Origin: Alphaproteobacteria bacterium
Lineage (GTDB): Bacteria > Pseudomonadota > Alphaproteobacteria > UBA3830
DNA length: 14,970 bases
NCBI GenBank assembly: GCA_025998595.1
Contig: BNWE01000029.1
Span: forward strand, 1 to 14,970
Direction: 5' to 3'
Shown piece after piece: positions 1-7,075 of this stretch (position 1 is its first letter; each line of letters starts with the position of its first letter). Made by a program: the position numbers and the translations under genes. The notes below the pieces were generated by a model. That model did no database searches and was not told the origin of the DNA. It worked only from the letters and a program-made list of their open reading frames with translations.

Positions 1-16
1 TGGATTTTCTTTTTTC

Positions 17-112
17 CTGGATTCCTACGCCACTTCGTGGCTCTGAAGTGGTTGCACCACGGGCGTTTTTTTAGTAATGCCAGTGCGGCACGCACCGACG
101 TAGGGATCCGGC
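17..112. repeat. Palindromic intergenic repeat-like element
   Basis: The outer ends are imperfect inverted repeats: CCTGGATTCCTACG at 17-30 faces CGTAGGGATCCGG at 99-111. The inside is rich in small stems: CCACTTC 30-36 with GAAGTGG 45-51, GTGGT 48-52 with ACCAC 56-60, and TGCC 79-82 with GGCA near 88-91. The GTGGT/ACCAC stem is followed after five bases by a run of eight T (65-72), so part of it could terminate transcription from an upstream gene. The CTGGATTCC-type ends resemble dispersed intergenic palindromes of many proteobacteria; that likeness is from memory. Only one full copy lies here, so its repeat nature is inferred. Confidence 0.4.
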
Positions 113-152
113 TGAATAAAATACATATTCTAAATTTAGTTTGGTATAGAGC

Positions 153-755
153 ATGATTTCTTATTTGAAGGGAACTGTCGAGAAGATATCCGACAATTCC
201 ATTATATTGGACGTGAATGGGGTAGGGTATTCGGTACTTTGCTCCTCAAGAACCATCAGTGAAGCTCAGGAGCGCAAAGGGGTTCCTATTTGCATTTTTA
301 CGGTGCTGAATGTGAGGGAAGACGCCTGGACTTTGTTTGGATTTATCTCCGAGAGAGAGCGCTTTTGGTTCAATACGCTGGTGTCGGTGCAAGGAGTAGG
401 AGGAAAAGTCGCCATCGCCATATTGTCGGTTCTATCGGACGATGACATATACAATGCTTTTCTGAATCAGGATAAGACTATGTTTACCAGAGCTGACGGA
501 GTTGGTCCCAAGCTGGCGACTCGTATTGTTTCGGAGCTTAAGGATAAAATCGTTGGGAAAATCGATGTTAATGTTGGCGTATCGCAGATTCCTGTTGAAA
601 CCGGCGTGCTAAATGACGTGATTTCTGCTTTAACGAATCTTGGCTATCAGAAATCGGATGTTTTCCGAGTGATGTCGTCCATTCAGCAGGATCCAGACGT
701 TAAATTTGATGTACTATTGAAGGCGGTTCTGTCGAAGCTATCGTCTGGGGTATAA
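153..755 (+). CDS. ruvA: Holliday junction branch migration complex subunit RuvA
   Basis: RuvA binds four-way DNA junctions as a tetramer and loads the RuvB motor during recombinational repair. The 200-residue product has the family's usual length. The N-terminal OB-fold begins MISYLKGTV and continues with [11 protein letters not shown]. Two helix-hairpin-helix motifs follow: [14 protein letters not shown] near residues 78-91 and [19 protein letters not shown] near 113-131. The C-terminal three-helix domain that contacts RuvB starts around [14 protein letters not shown], residue 152. The ribosome-binding site before the ATG is poor. One base separates its stop from the ruvB start, so the two are cotranscribed. 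ruvC, often just upstream of ruvA, is not in the 152 bases available. Confidence 0.97.
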   Translation: MISYLKGTVEKISDNSIILDVNGVGYSVLCSSRTISEAQERKGVPICIFTVLNVREDAWTLFGFISERERFWFNTLVSVQGVGGKVAIAILSVLSDDDIYNAFLNQDKTMFTRADGVGPKLATRIVSELKDKIVGKIDVNVGVSQIPVETGVLNDVISALTNLGYQKSDVFRVMSSIQQDPDVKFDVLLKAVLSKLSSGV

Positions 756-756
756 T

Positions 757-1785
757 ATGGACAAAAATGAGAATCTGGATGCGGAATTAAATAAGGATGA
801 ATTTTCCGAATATTCGCTGCGTCCGAATAGTCTCAATGATTTTATCGGGCAGGAATCTCTCAAAAGCAATCTGCGGATTTTTATCGAATCTGCCAAAAAA
901 AGAAAAAAGGCCATGGATCACATCTTGTTTTTTGGTCCGCCTGGATTGGGAAAAACAACGCTGTCCCAGATAATATCAAAAGAGTTGGGAGTTGGTTTTA
1001 AGGCGACTTCCGGACCAATCCTTGCAAAGGCCGGAGATTTGGCTGCTATACTCACGAATTTACGCGAATTGGACGTTCTTTTCATCGACGAAATTCATCG
1101 CATGAATCATCTGGTGGAGGAGATATTGTATCCGGCGATGGAGGATTTCCAGCTGGATCTCATGATAGGGGAGGGGCCAGCTGCCAGATCCGTAAGAATC
1201 GATCTGCCGCATTTCACGCTTATCGGAGCCACGACGCGATCCGGTATGTTATCGTCTCCGCTGAGGGATAGGTTCGGTATACCTCTGCGTCTGGAGTTCT
1301 ATACGCATCAGGAACTGCAGATAATAATATCCAAAAACGCACAATTGCTGGGAATTCAGATATCTTCGGATGGATCAGAGGAAATTGCACGCCGATCCAG
1401 GGGGACTCCGAGAATTGCCGGCCGACTTCTGAAAAGGGTTCGAGATTTTGCCATAGTGAGTGGCGCCAACGTGATTGATCGAACAATTGCCGATGTCGCG
1501 CTTAAAAATCTAGATGTTGATGAAAATGGCCTTGATTCTATGGACAGAAAATATCTAAAATGCATATTTGAATTTTATAATGGTGGTCCCGTGGGAGTAG
1601 AGACTTTGGCTGCGGTATTATCGGAGAAACGAGATACCATTGAGGAAGTTATAGAACCGTATATTTTGCAAAATGGCCTTGTGCAGAGAACTGCTCGTGG
1701 GCGTGTTTTAACTATTTCGGGGTATCGATACCTTGGAGCAACGCCAAAACAAAGCGAAAGTCTATTTGAAGGAGAATTATTATGA
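757..1785 (+). CDS. ruvB: Holliday junction branch migration DNA helicase RuvB
   Basis: RuvB is the AAA+ hexameric motor that pumps DNA through RuvA-bound Holliday junctions. The 342-residue protein has every expected motif: Walker A GPPGLGKT at residues 60-67, Walker B LFIDEIHR with Asp111-Glu112, sensor 1 GATTRSGML near 158-165, the arginine-finger region LRDRFG at 169-174, sensor 2 [13 protein letters not shown] near 214-227, and a C-terminal winged helix ending around GYRYLGA. It starts one base after ruvA, with GGGG six bases ahead of the ATG. Its stop overlaps the tolQ start by four bases (ATGA), so translation of the repair genes and the Tol genes is probably coupled. ybgC, which usually lies between ruvB and tolQ, is absent. 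Confidence 0.98.
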   Translation: MDKNENLDAELNKDEFSEYSLRPNSLNDFIGQESLKSNLRIFIESAKKRKKAMDHILFFGPPGLGKTTLSQIISKELGVGFKATSGPILAKAGDLAAILTNLRELDVLFIDEIHRMNHLVEEILYPAMEDFQLDLMIGEGPAARSVRIDLPHFTLIGATTRSGMLSSPLRDRFGIPLRLEFYTHQELQIIISKNAQLLGIQISSDGSEEIARRSRGTPRIAGRLLKRVRDFAIVSGANVIDRTIADVALKNLDVDENGLDSMDRKYLKCIFEFYNGGPVGVETLAAVLSEKRDTIEEVIEPYILQNGLVQRTARGRVLTISGYRYLGATPKQSESLFEGELL

Positions 1786-2489
1786 ATGGTAGTATTGAAG
1801 AGACTGCTGTTAACGTAACTAATAGTGTCAGTACGGGAGCGCATGATCTATCTGTATTATCTATGTTTGCGCAGGCATCACTCACGGTGAAATGCGTGAT
1901 TGTCCTTTTGATATTGTGTTCGCTCTGGAGTTGGACGATAATCTTTGCGAAAAGCTCAATGATGGGAAAGCTAAAAAGCAGTGCAGATAAATTTGAGGAA
2001 GCGTTTTGGAATTGTGGCTCTCTGGATATATTCTTCGATAGCATCTATAATAAAAAGGGAACAGATCCTTTTCTGAATGTTTTTACCGCGGGAATGAATG
2101 AATGGCGCAGAACGAAAAACAAAAGTGCCGGAGCGGCATCAGTTAGGGAGCGGGTGGGAACCATGATGCGAGTGGCCATAGGAAGGGAGATTGACTTTCT
2201 GGAACAGCATATTGGATTTCTTGCCACCGTCGGCTCTACGGCTCCGTTTGTGGGATTGTTCGGAACCATCTGGGGAATCATGGATTGCTTTGAGTCCATT
2301 GGGTTGGAGCAATCAGTAGGTCCTGGAATTGCCGAAGCACTTTTTGCTACAGCTCTTGGGTTGGTGGTGACTATTCCTTCGGTCGTTGCCTACAACAAAA
2401 TATCCGGAGAGATCAATCGTTATCAGAATAGATTGGAAGCGTTTGTGGACGAATTTTCCACGATAATCTCAAGACTTATGGAAGAGTAG
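1782..2489 (+). CDS. tolQ: Tol-Pal system inner-membrane proton-channel subunit TolQ
   Basis: TolQ, of the MotA/TolQ/ExbB family, forms with TolR the proton channel that powers TolA. The 235-residue product shows three membrane segments at about residues 34-57 ([20 protein letters not shown]), 144-167 ([20 protein letters not shown]) and 182-205 ([20 protein letters not shown]). The large cytoplasmic loop lies between the first two, and GTIWGIM matches the conserved family core. An excellent ribosome-binding site, AAGGAG at 1769-1774, sits seven bases before the ATG. The start overlaps the ruvB stop by four bases. tolR follows after nine bases. ExbB is the alternative, but the order tolQ-tolR-tolA-tolB settles the identity. 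Confidence 0.96.
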   Translation: MNGSIEETAVNVTNSVSTGAHDLSVLSMFAQASLTVKCVIVLLILCSLWSWTIIFAKSSMMGKLKSSADKFEEAFWNCGSLDIFFDSIYNKKGTDPFLNVFTAGMNEWRRTKNKSAGAASVRERVGTMMRVAIGREIDFLEQHIGFLATVGSTAPFVGLFGTIWGIMDCFESIGLEQSVGPGIAEALFATALGLVVTIPSVVAYNKISGEINRYQNRLEAFVDEFSTIISRLMEE

Positions 2490-2498
2490 GGGATAGCC

Positions 2499-2960
2499 AT
2501 GGCTGTTACTATGAGAAAGAGTGGGGGCAGAAGGCGGCGTTTTGCTCCCATGAGCGAAATGAACGTCACTCCAATGATTGATGTGATGCTGGTGCTACTG
2601 GTGATATTAATGGCGACGGCTCCATTGTTGAATGTGGGAGTAAAGGTTACGCTTCCTAGCGCCAATGCTCCCAAAGTAACAGGTAACGATAAGCCGATAA
2701 CTGTGAGTGTTGACAGTAAGGGGCATGTGTTTATCGGAGACGTCGAAGTAGACGATGATACTCTTACCGACAAATTGCGGGCCATAACAAAAGAGAGCAT
2801 GGATGCCAAGATATTCGTTCGGGGCGATCAAGCACTCTCCTATGGAAGCATCATGAAAATCATGGGACGCATAGGTAAGGCTGGATTTCAAAAAGTAATA
2901 CTCGTAACTGAATTACCAAAAGAACAGGAACAGAGATCTAATGCTCCTAAAAAGAGGTAA
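2499..2960 (+). CDS. tolR: Tol-Pal system inner-membrane subunit TolR
   Basis: TolR belongs to the ExbD/TolR family: a single-pass inner-membrane protein that pairs with TolQ in the proton channel. The 153-residue product has a basic cytoplasmic N-terminus (RRRRF), then [18 protein letters not shown]. This carries the proton-relay aspartate at residue 28 inside the transmembrane helix. The periplasmic domain follows, ending [10 protein letters not shown] and a charged tail. AGGGG lies six bases before the ATG at 2499; a second ATG at 2511 is possible but less well spaced. The last 20 bases overlap the start of tolA in another frame, pointing to coupled translation. Confidence 0.96.
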   Translation: MAVTMRKSGGRRRRFAPMSEMNVTPMIDVMLVLLVILMATAPLLNVGVKVTLPSANAPKVTGNDKPITVSVDSKGHVFIGDVEVDDDTLTDKLRAITKESMDAKIFVRGDQALSYGSIMKIMGRIGKAGFQKVILVTELPKEQEQRSNAPKKR

Positions 2961-4116
2961 AAATTCCCTAGTCAGATCTGCTGGATGTTCCGTAATAATC
3001 CACATAGTGTTGTTTTCGTTGGGATTTATATCGATTCCCCGAGGCGATAATCATATACTGATGGAATCTGGAATGGAAGTGGAATTTGCCGGAGATAGCG
3101 AGTTGCAGGAGGCGGAAGACTATGCATTTGAGGATATTCCCCATGACGATGTGCCGACAATAGAAGATACGCCACTGGAAAATATAAAAATCGAAGATGA
3201 GCCTGAATCGGAACTGGAGCCAGCGCCTGTTGTACCCGAGCCTGAGCCGGAACCATCGCCTGTTGTACCAGAACCTGAGCCGGAGCCAGCGCCAGCGCCT
3301 GTTGTTCCCGAGCCTGAGCCGGAGCCAGCGCCTGTTGTACCCGAGCCTGAGCCGGAACCATCGCCTGTTGTACCAGAATCTGAGCCGGAACCGTCGCCTG
3401 TTGTACCAGAACCTGAGCCGGAACCGTCGCCTGTTGTACCCGAACCTGAGCCGGAACCAGAACCGAAACCGGAACCTGAGGAAAAGCCGGTCATAAAAGA
3501 AGAAAAGAAGTCGGAGGAAAAAGCAGTCATAAAAAAAGAAGAACCGCCAATCAAAAGGGAAGAAGATAAGCATCCAAAGAAAAAAAATAAGCCAAAGTTG
3601 GCTGACGTGCTAAAAACCGCAGAAAAAGGAGAAAACAAGAAGAAAAAGAAAAAAATATTACAGGATATCGCCGAAAAAGCATCTCGTGACCAGTCGAACA
3701 AAGAATTTGATAAAATGCTCAATGAGAGTATGAATGCTCAAAAAAAGTCCTCTAGCGGTGGAAGGAGAAGACGCAGATATGGATCGTTGGGCAGTGGCGG
3801 AAGCATTACCGATGTTGATAAAAATAATATCAGAGCTCAAATATGTCATCACTGGATTGTGCCAGCTGGGGTAAGAAATGCGGAGAATATAAAGCCTGAG
3901 ATTGAATTTAAACTGAGAGATAATGGCGAAGTTATTACCTCCAGTATCGTAATAGTGGACGAGAGAAGGTATAGAAACGATCCTGCTTTCAGAGCTGTCG
4001 CCGATAGTGCTAAGCAGGCTGTTTTGCAGGCGAGTCCACTGGATATTCCAAAAAATAAAATAGAATTATTGCGTGAAATCACGCTGAGGTTTGATATGAA
4101 GGAAGCTTTGAGGTAA
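2941..4116 (+). CDS. tolA: Tol-Pal system protein TolA with a Pro-Glu tandem-repeat spacer
   Basis: TolA spans the periplasm from the TolQR motor to TolB, Pal and the outer membrane. The N-terminus has one membrane helix (residues about 13-31) with the SxxxH motif, Ser17-His21, used by TolA and TonB to couple to their motors. Residues about 85-181 are a proline-glutamate repeat with seven copies of PVVP, mostly 11 residues apart. A Lys/Glu-rich stretch follows, then a basic patch (GGRRRRRYG), and a C-terminal TolA domain III with HHWIVPAG, a DNGEV turn and a final EITLRFD strand. Usual TolA spacers are Ala/Lys/Glu-rich helices; this one is TonB-like in composition. The start overlaps tolR by 20 bases. 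Gene order and the C-terminal domain favour TolA over TonB. Confidence 0.92.
   Translation: MLLKRGKNSLVRSAGCSVIIHIVLFSLGFISIPRGDNHILMESGMEVEFAGDSELQEAEDYAFEDIPHDDVPTIEDTPLENIKIEDEPESELEPAPVVPEPEPEPSPVVPEPEPEPAPAPVVPEPEPEPAPVVPEPEPEPSPVVPESEPEPSPVVPEPEPEPSPVVPEPEPEPEPKPEPEEKPVIKEEKKSEEKAVIKKEEPPIKREEDKHPKKKNKPKLADVLKTAEKGENKKKKKKILQDIAEKASRDQSNKEFDKMLNESMNAQKKSSSGGRRRRRYGSLGSGGSITDVDKNNIRAQICHHWIVPAGVRNAENIKPEIEFKLRDNGEVITSSIVIVDERRYRNDPAFRAVADSAKQAVLQASPLDIPKNKIELLREITLRFDMKEALR
3216..3483 (+). repeat. 33-bp coding tandem repeat in tolA
   Basis: The motif CCTGTTGT recurs at 3226, 3259, 3298, 3331, 3364, 3397 and 3430. Spacing is 33 bases each time except one 39-base unit, where AP is doubled. 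Each unit encodes an EPEPEP(S/A)PVVP-type segment. All lengths are multiples of three, so gain or loss of units keeps the frame. Units differ at a few synonymous positions and one Glu-Ser replacement, so the array is not freshly amplified. After the last unit the pattern decays into [12 protein letters not shown]. Confidence 0.95.
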
Positions 4117-4238
4117 GTGTGTGCCGTATGGGGCATATAAATGTTGTCCAACATTACGCTTTGTGCTGCAAACACAAAATAAAATAGAATTATTGCGTAA
4201 AATTCGATTCCGGTTTACTATAAAGGAAGTGTTAGGAT
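4117..4238 (+). pseudogene. Decayed duplicate of the tolA 3' end in the tolA-tolB gap
   Basis: Bases 4176-4198 repeat 4052-4074 exactly (23 bases, offset 124), and similarity continues to about 4241. Read in the tolA frame, the copy encodes NKIELLRKIRFRFTIKEVL, against [19 protein letters not shown] in TolA itself. The copy therefore began as coding sequence and then drifted; its own stop codon is lost and the frame runs on into tolB. The copy also carries an AAGGAAG sequence at 4223-4229 that may serve as the tolB ribosome-binding site. Confidence 0.8.
4193..4221 (+). promoter_or_regulatory. Weak possible tolB promoter inside the duplicated tolA tail
   Basis: TTGCGT (4193-4198) and TACTAT (4216-4221) lie 17 bases apart, a poor but correctly spaced sigma-70-like pair. 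The equivalent place in the tolA copy has TGATAT. Match quality is low, and chance occurrence in A/T-rich DNA is likely. Confidence 0.2.
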
Positions 4239-5585
4239 ATGTATGTTATGAAGAAAATGTTTTTTGCATTTGGATTGGCGATTGCTTGTGTATTGGATGC
4301 GTGGGCTCCCCCAAAGGTTATCATCGACATAAACAGAGGGAGAAAAGATCCGGTTTCGATCGCCATAGATGTTTTCGATCCATCCCATCTTCTGATGAAA
4401 GATCAATTCTTTGACGTGGTGCAGAACGATTTGCAGGGAACATATCTATTTAGATCCATTCCTCCCAGAGCGTTCATGCAGAATCTCCAAGGCACCAACG
4501 ATAAGCCGAAATTTTCCGTTTGGAAGACTATAAATGCCCAATATTTAGCCAGCATAGAAGTTGGTTTTGATGGAAATCAGTTGCGAGTTTCTTTAGCTCT
4601 GTATGATGTTCTGTCTGAAACTAGAGTTGAACTGCTGAGTCTTTCCGGTGGTATGGACAATTGGAGAAAAATGGCTCACATGGTTGCCAATAAGATATAC
4701 GAGAGAATTACCGGAGAATCAGGGTATTTCGATACGAAAATGCTATACGTGTCCACTCAAACTAAAGCGAAAGGAGAGAAGTCATACAGACTTGCGATGA
4801 TGGATCAGGACGGGTACGCTCATAAATATCTAACGGATGGCAATTCGATTGTTCTAACTCCAAGATTCTCTCCGAACGGAAAAGAATGTTCATTCTTCGG
4901 TTACCGGGAGAGAGTCGTAAACGGTCGCAGAGTTCCTCTTTCGGCTCATATATACAGACTTGATTTAACGAGACCGTCGCAGCCGCAGTTGTTTGCAAGT
5001 TTCAAAGGCGGCATGACCTATGCGCCCCGCTATTCTCCGGACGGACGTCTTCTGATATTCAGCTTGTCGGATCGCGGTTCATCTTCCATATATACGCTTA
5101 ACATGGAAACGAAGGAAATAAGACGCATAACTCGTGGGCGCTGCATTGATACTTCCCCGTGTTATTCTCCGGACGGACAGCACATCGTGTTCAACTCGGA
5201 TAGGGGAGGGACACCACAGCTGTACATTATGGATTCCGATGGCGCCAACATAAAAAGACTGTCGTTTTCCAGAGGTAGATACGCGACTCCGGTTTGGTCT
5301 CCGCGTGGTGATTGGATCGCTTTTACGAAATGGGCGACTGGAAATAATGCATTTAACATAGGTGTTATTCGTCCGGATGGAACGGAGGAGGGACTGATTG
5401 CATCCGGATATTTGCTGGAAGGCCCAAGTTGGTCTCCAAATGGCCGCGTGATTATCTTTTCCCATCAGGATTACTCAAAGCGCGAGAAAATTCACAGTGT
5501 GGATATTACAGGCTATAACGAACATGAGGTACGTACTCCGTTTAACGCTATAGACCCTGAATGGTCCCAGAGAATAACCAATTAG
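4239..5585 (+). CDS. tolB: Tol-Pal system periplasmic beta-propeller protein TolB
   Basis: TolB is the periplasmic partner that shuttles between TolA and the peptidoglycan-binding lipoprotein Pal. A signal peptide (MKKMFFAFGLAIACVLDAWA) ends in an A-x-A site before PPKVI. The N-terminal domain covers roughly residues 25-165. A six-bladed propeller follows, with repeated blade motifs such as FSPNGKECSFFGY, YSPDGRLLIFSLSDRG, YSPDGQHIVFNSDRGG, WSPRGDWIAFTKW and WSPNGRVIIFSH. Two starts are possible: ATG 4239 with AAGGAAG nine bases ahead, or ATG 4248 with AGGA ten bases ahead. The second gives a cleaner signal peptide. Length is normal. pal should follow but rarA does instead. Confidence 0.95.
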   Translation: MYVMKKMFFAFGLAIACVLDAWAPPKVIIDINRGRKDPVSIAIDVFDPSHLLMKDQFFDVVQNDLQGTYLFRSIPPRAFMQNLQGTNDKPKFSVWKTINAQYLASIEVGFDGNQLRVSLALYDVLSETRVELLSLSGGMDNWRKMAHMVANKIYERITGESGYFDTKMLYVSTQTKAKGEKSYRLAMMDQDGYAHKYLTDGNSIVLTPRFSPNGKECSFFGYRERVVNGRRVPLSAHIYRLDLTRPSQPQLFASFKGGMTYAPRYSPDGRLLIFSLSDRGSSSIYTLNMETKEIRRITRGRCIDTSPCYSPDGQHIVFNSDRGGTPQLYIMDSDGANIKRLSFSRGRYATPVWSPRGDWIAFTKWATGNNAFNIGVIRPDGTEEGLIASGYLLEGPSWSPNGRVIIFSHQDYSKREKIHSVDITGYNEHEVRTPFNAIDPEWSQRITN

Positions 5586-5600
5586 GATTATTGAAGAAAG

Positions 5601-6845
5601 TTGCAACTGTTTGAAAAGATTCCACCGCTGGCTGATAGAATCCGTCCATCTGATTTCGATGAACTCATTGGCCAGTCGGTTTGCGATCAGATTTCGTCAA
5701 TTGATAATCTCCAGTCGATGATTTTCTGGGGGCCTCCTGGTTCTGGCAAGACGTCTCTGGCTAAAATTCTGGCTCGCAAAAGTGGATTGCAATTCGAAGA
5801 GACGTCGGCGGTAATTCACGCAACTGCGAAATTTAGGTCCATATTCGATGATGTTACCCGAGATCCATCCAAAAAAGTAATTATGCTGATCGATGAGATA
5901 CATCACCTGAATAAAAGCCAGCAGGATATTTTCCTTCCATATCTGGAAGGAGGCGGCCTGATACTAATCGGTACCACTACCGAAAATCCGTCATTCGAAC
6001 TGCGACCAGCGTTGTTGTCTCGCTGCAAGGTGATTACCTTCGATCGATTGCAATTGCCGCATCTGGATAAGATTCTTCAGCGGGCGGAAGAGTTCATGCA
6101 GAAGGAGCTGCCACTAACTCCGGAGGCGCGACAGCATCTGTGTCTGATGTCTGACGGCGATGGTCGATACCTCCTGAATCGCGCGGAGGAGCTGTTGGCG
6201 CTACACGTTAGGGAAAAACTGTCCATCGAAGCGCTGGAAAAAATCGCTCCCAAAAGAGCCGTGGTATACGATGCTTCTCAAGAGGAGCATTACAATCTAC
6301 TAAGTGCTTTTCACAAATCCCTGCGTGGATCCGATGTGGATGCAGCGCTATATTGGACAAATCGCATGCTTATAGGTGGGGAAAATCCGCTCATAATTGC
6401 TCGCCGTCTCATAAGATTCGCAGCCGAGGATGTTGGACTTGCGGACCCCAATGCGATATTGCAGGCAATAGCGGCGCATCAGACCTACAGCATGCTGGGA
6501 TCGCCGGAGGGGGAATTGGCCATAACCAACGCCGTCATATATCTGGCCACAGCTCCCAAATCCAATGCCGGATACGTGGCCTACAATAAATCGAAGAAAT
6601 GCGCCGAATTTTACGGTTCTTTGCCAACTCCCAAGAAAATCAGAAACGCTCCAACGAAATTAATGTCCGAACTCAAATATGGCGAAGGATACGTCTACGA
6701 TCACGATACGGAACACGGATTTTCCGGAGACAATTTCTTCCCGGACGAACTATCACGCAAGAAATTCTATCAGCCGGTGGAAAGAGGCTTCGAAAGAGAA
6801 CTCAAAAAACGCGTCGAATGGCTTGACAAAATGAGGAAAAAGTGA
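5601..6845 (+). CDS. rarA: Replication-associated recombination protein RarA (MgsA), AAA+ ATPase
   Basis: RarA/MgsA (WRNIP1 family) is a AAA+ ATPase related to clamp loaders that acts at stalled replication forks. The 414-residue protein has Walker A GPPGSGKT at 44-51, Walker B LIDEIHHLNKSQQD with Asp98-Glu99, sensor 1 GTTTENPSFEL near 124-134, the arginine finger in LLSRCKV near Arg141, and the C-terminal tetramerisation region with HKSLRGSDVDAALYW, ASEDVG-like AAEDVGLADP, APKSNAGYVAY and NAPTKLM. The start is TTG at 5601: no ATG is available before the conserved DRIRPSDFDELIGQ, and GAAG precedes it. It begins 15 bases after tolB, so it is probably last in the ruv-tol run. Confidence 0.95.
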   Translation: MQLFEKIPPLADRIRPSDFDELIGQSVCDQISSIDNLQSMIFWGPPGSGKTSLAKILARKSGLQFEETSAVIHATAKFRSIFDDVTRDPSKKVIMLIDEIHHLNKSQQDIFLPYLEGGGLILIGTTTENPSFELRPALLSRCKVITFDRLQLPHLDKILQRAEEFMQKELPLTPEARQHLCLMSDGDGRYLLNRAEELLALHVREKLSIEALEKIAPKRAVVYDASQEEHYNLLSAFHKSLRGSDVDAALYWTNRMLIGGENPLIIARRLIRFAAEDVGLADPNAILQAIAAHQTYSMLGSPEGELAITNAVIYLATAPKSNAGYVAYNKSKKCAEFYGSLPTPKKIRNAPTKLMSELKYGEGYVYDHDTEHGFSGDNFFPDELSRKKFYQPVERGFERELKKRVEWLDKMRKK

Positions 6846-6846
6846 T

Positions 6847-6883
6847 TGCATCACGGGCATTTACTGCTTTGATACGTGGTGCA
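6847..6883 (+). terminator. Hairpin just after rarA, possible terminator or processing site
   Basis: TGCATCACG (6847-6855) pairs with CGTGGTGCA (6875-6883): nine pairs including one G-U, with a 19-base loop, starting two bases after the rarA stop. No T-run follows directly, so classical Rho-independent termination is doubtful. It could protect the 3' end. Confidence 0.4.
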
Positions 6884-6896
6884 TTGTATACAAGTA

Positions 6897-6930
6897 CAAG
6901 GCTATGCGCACTAATGTAAGCCTTGCGCAT
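6897..6930 (+). other. Possible H-type RNA pseudoknot in the rarA downstream spacer
   Basis: Five adjacent blocks read AAGGCT, ATGCGC, a nine-base loop, AGCCTT, GCGCAT. The first pairs with the fourth (6898-6903 with 6919-6924) and the second with the fifth (6904-6909 with 6925-6930). This is the arrangement of an H-type pseudoknot. Alternatively only one of two competing hairpins forms. The blocks are perfectly complementary, but only six bases each. Confidence 0.4.
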
Positions 6931-6970
6931 CGTAGACACAAAAAATATTTCCATTTTTTTGTTTTTTTTC

Positions 6971-6999
6971 TTGTGTTTTTATCTGAGAAGGATTATATA
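6971..6999 (+). promoter_or_regulatory. Candidate promoter for the orphan secreted gene
   Basis: TTGTGT (6971-6976) and TATATA (6994-6999) are 17 bases apart, matching sigma-70 spacing; TATACT at 6996-7001 is an alternative -10. The inverted repeat ACTAC-TT-GTAGT at 6999-7010 covers the expected initiation region and could be an operator. The long T-runs before it (6953-6969) may bend the DNA. Start would be near 7006, giving a leader of about 70 bases. Confidence 0.5.
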
Positions 7000-7075
7000 C
7001 TACTTGTAGTTATTGCATAATGGTTATTCAATAGCTTTGTTATGGTTATATTGCTTTTTAATTATGGAGATAGAA

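Noticed and set aside
1..156. Plus-strand frame open from base 1 to a TGA overlapping the ruvA start
   Set aside because: The translation is rich in Trp, Phe and His and unlike RuvC; it lies over a palindromic repeat and is probably fortuitous.
751..756. TATAAT directly before the ruvB start
   Set aside because: No -35 box sits at a proper distance and any start would fall inside ruvB; it is the natural end of the ruvA frame.
3216..3483. Regular 33-base spacing resembling a CRISPR array
   Set aside because: The whole period is repeated with no unique spacers, and it reads in frame as Pro-Glu protein sequence in tolA.
2968..3722. Long minus-strand open frames over tolA, including a Gly-Ser-Thr repeat protein (3120-3722) and an Arg/Phe-rich one (2968-3573)
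   Set aside because: They are mirror images of the 33-base coding repeat and A-rich lysine codons on the plus strand. No start context or domain supports them.
4121..4414. 97-codon frame across the tolA-tolB gap
   Set aside because: Its first part is the decayed copy of the tolA tail and the rest is tolB read in the wrong frame.
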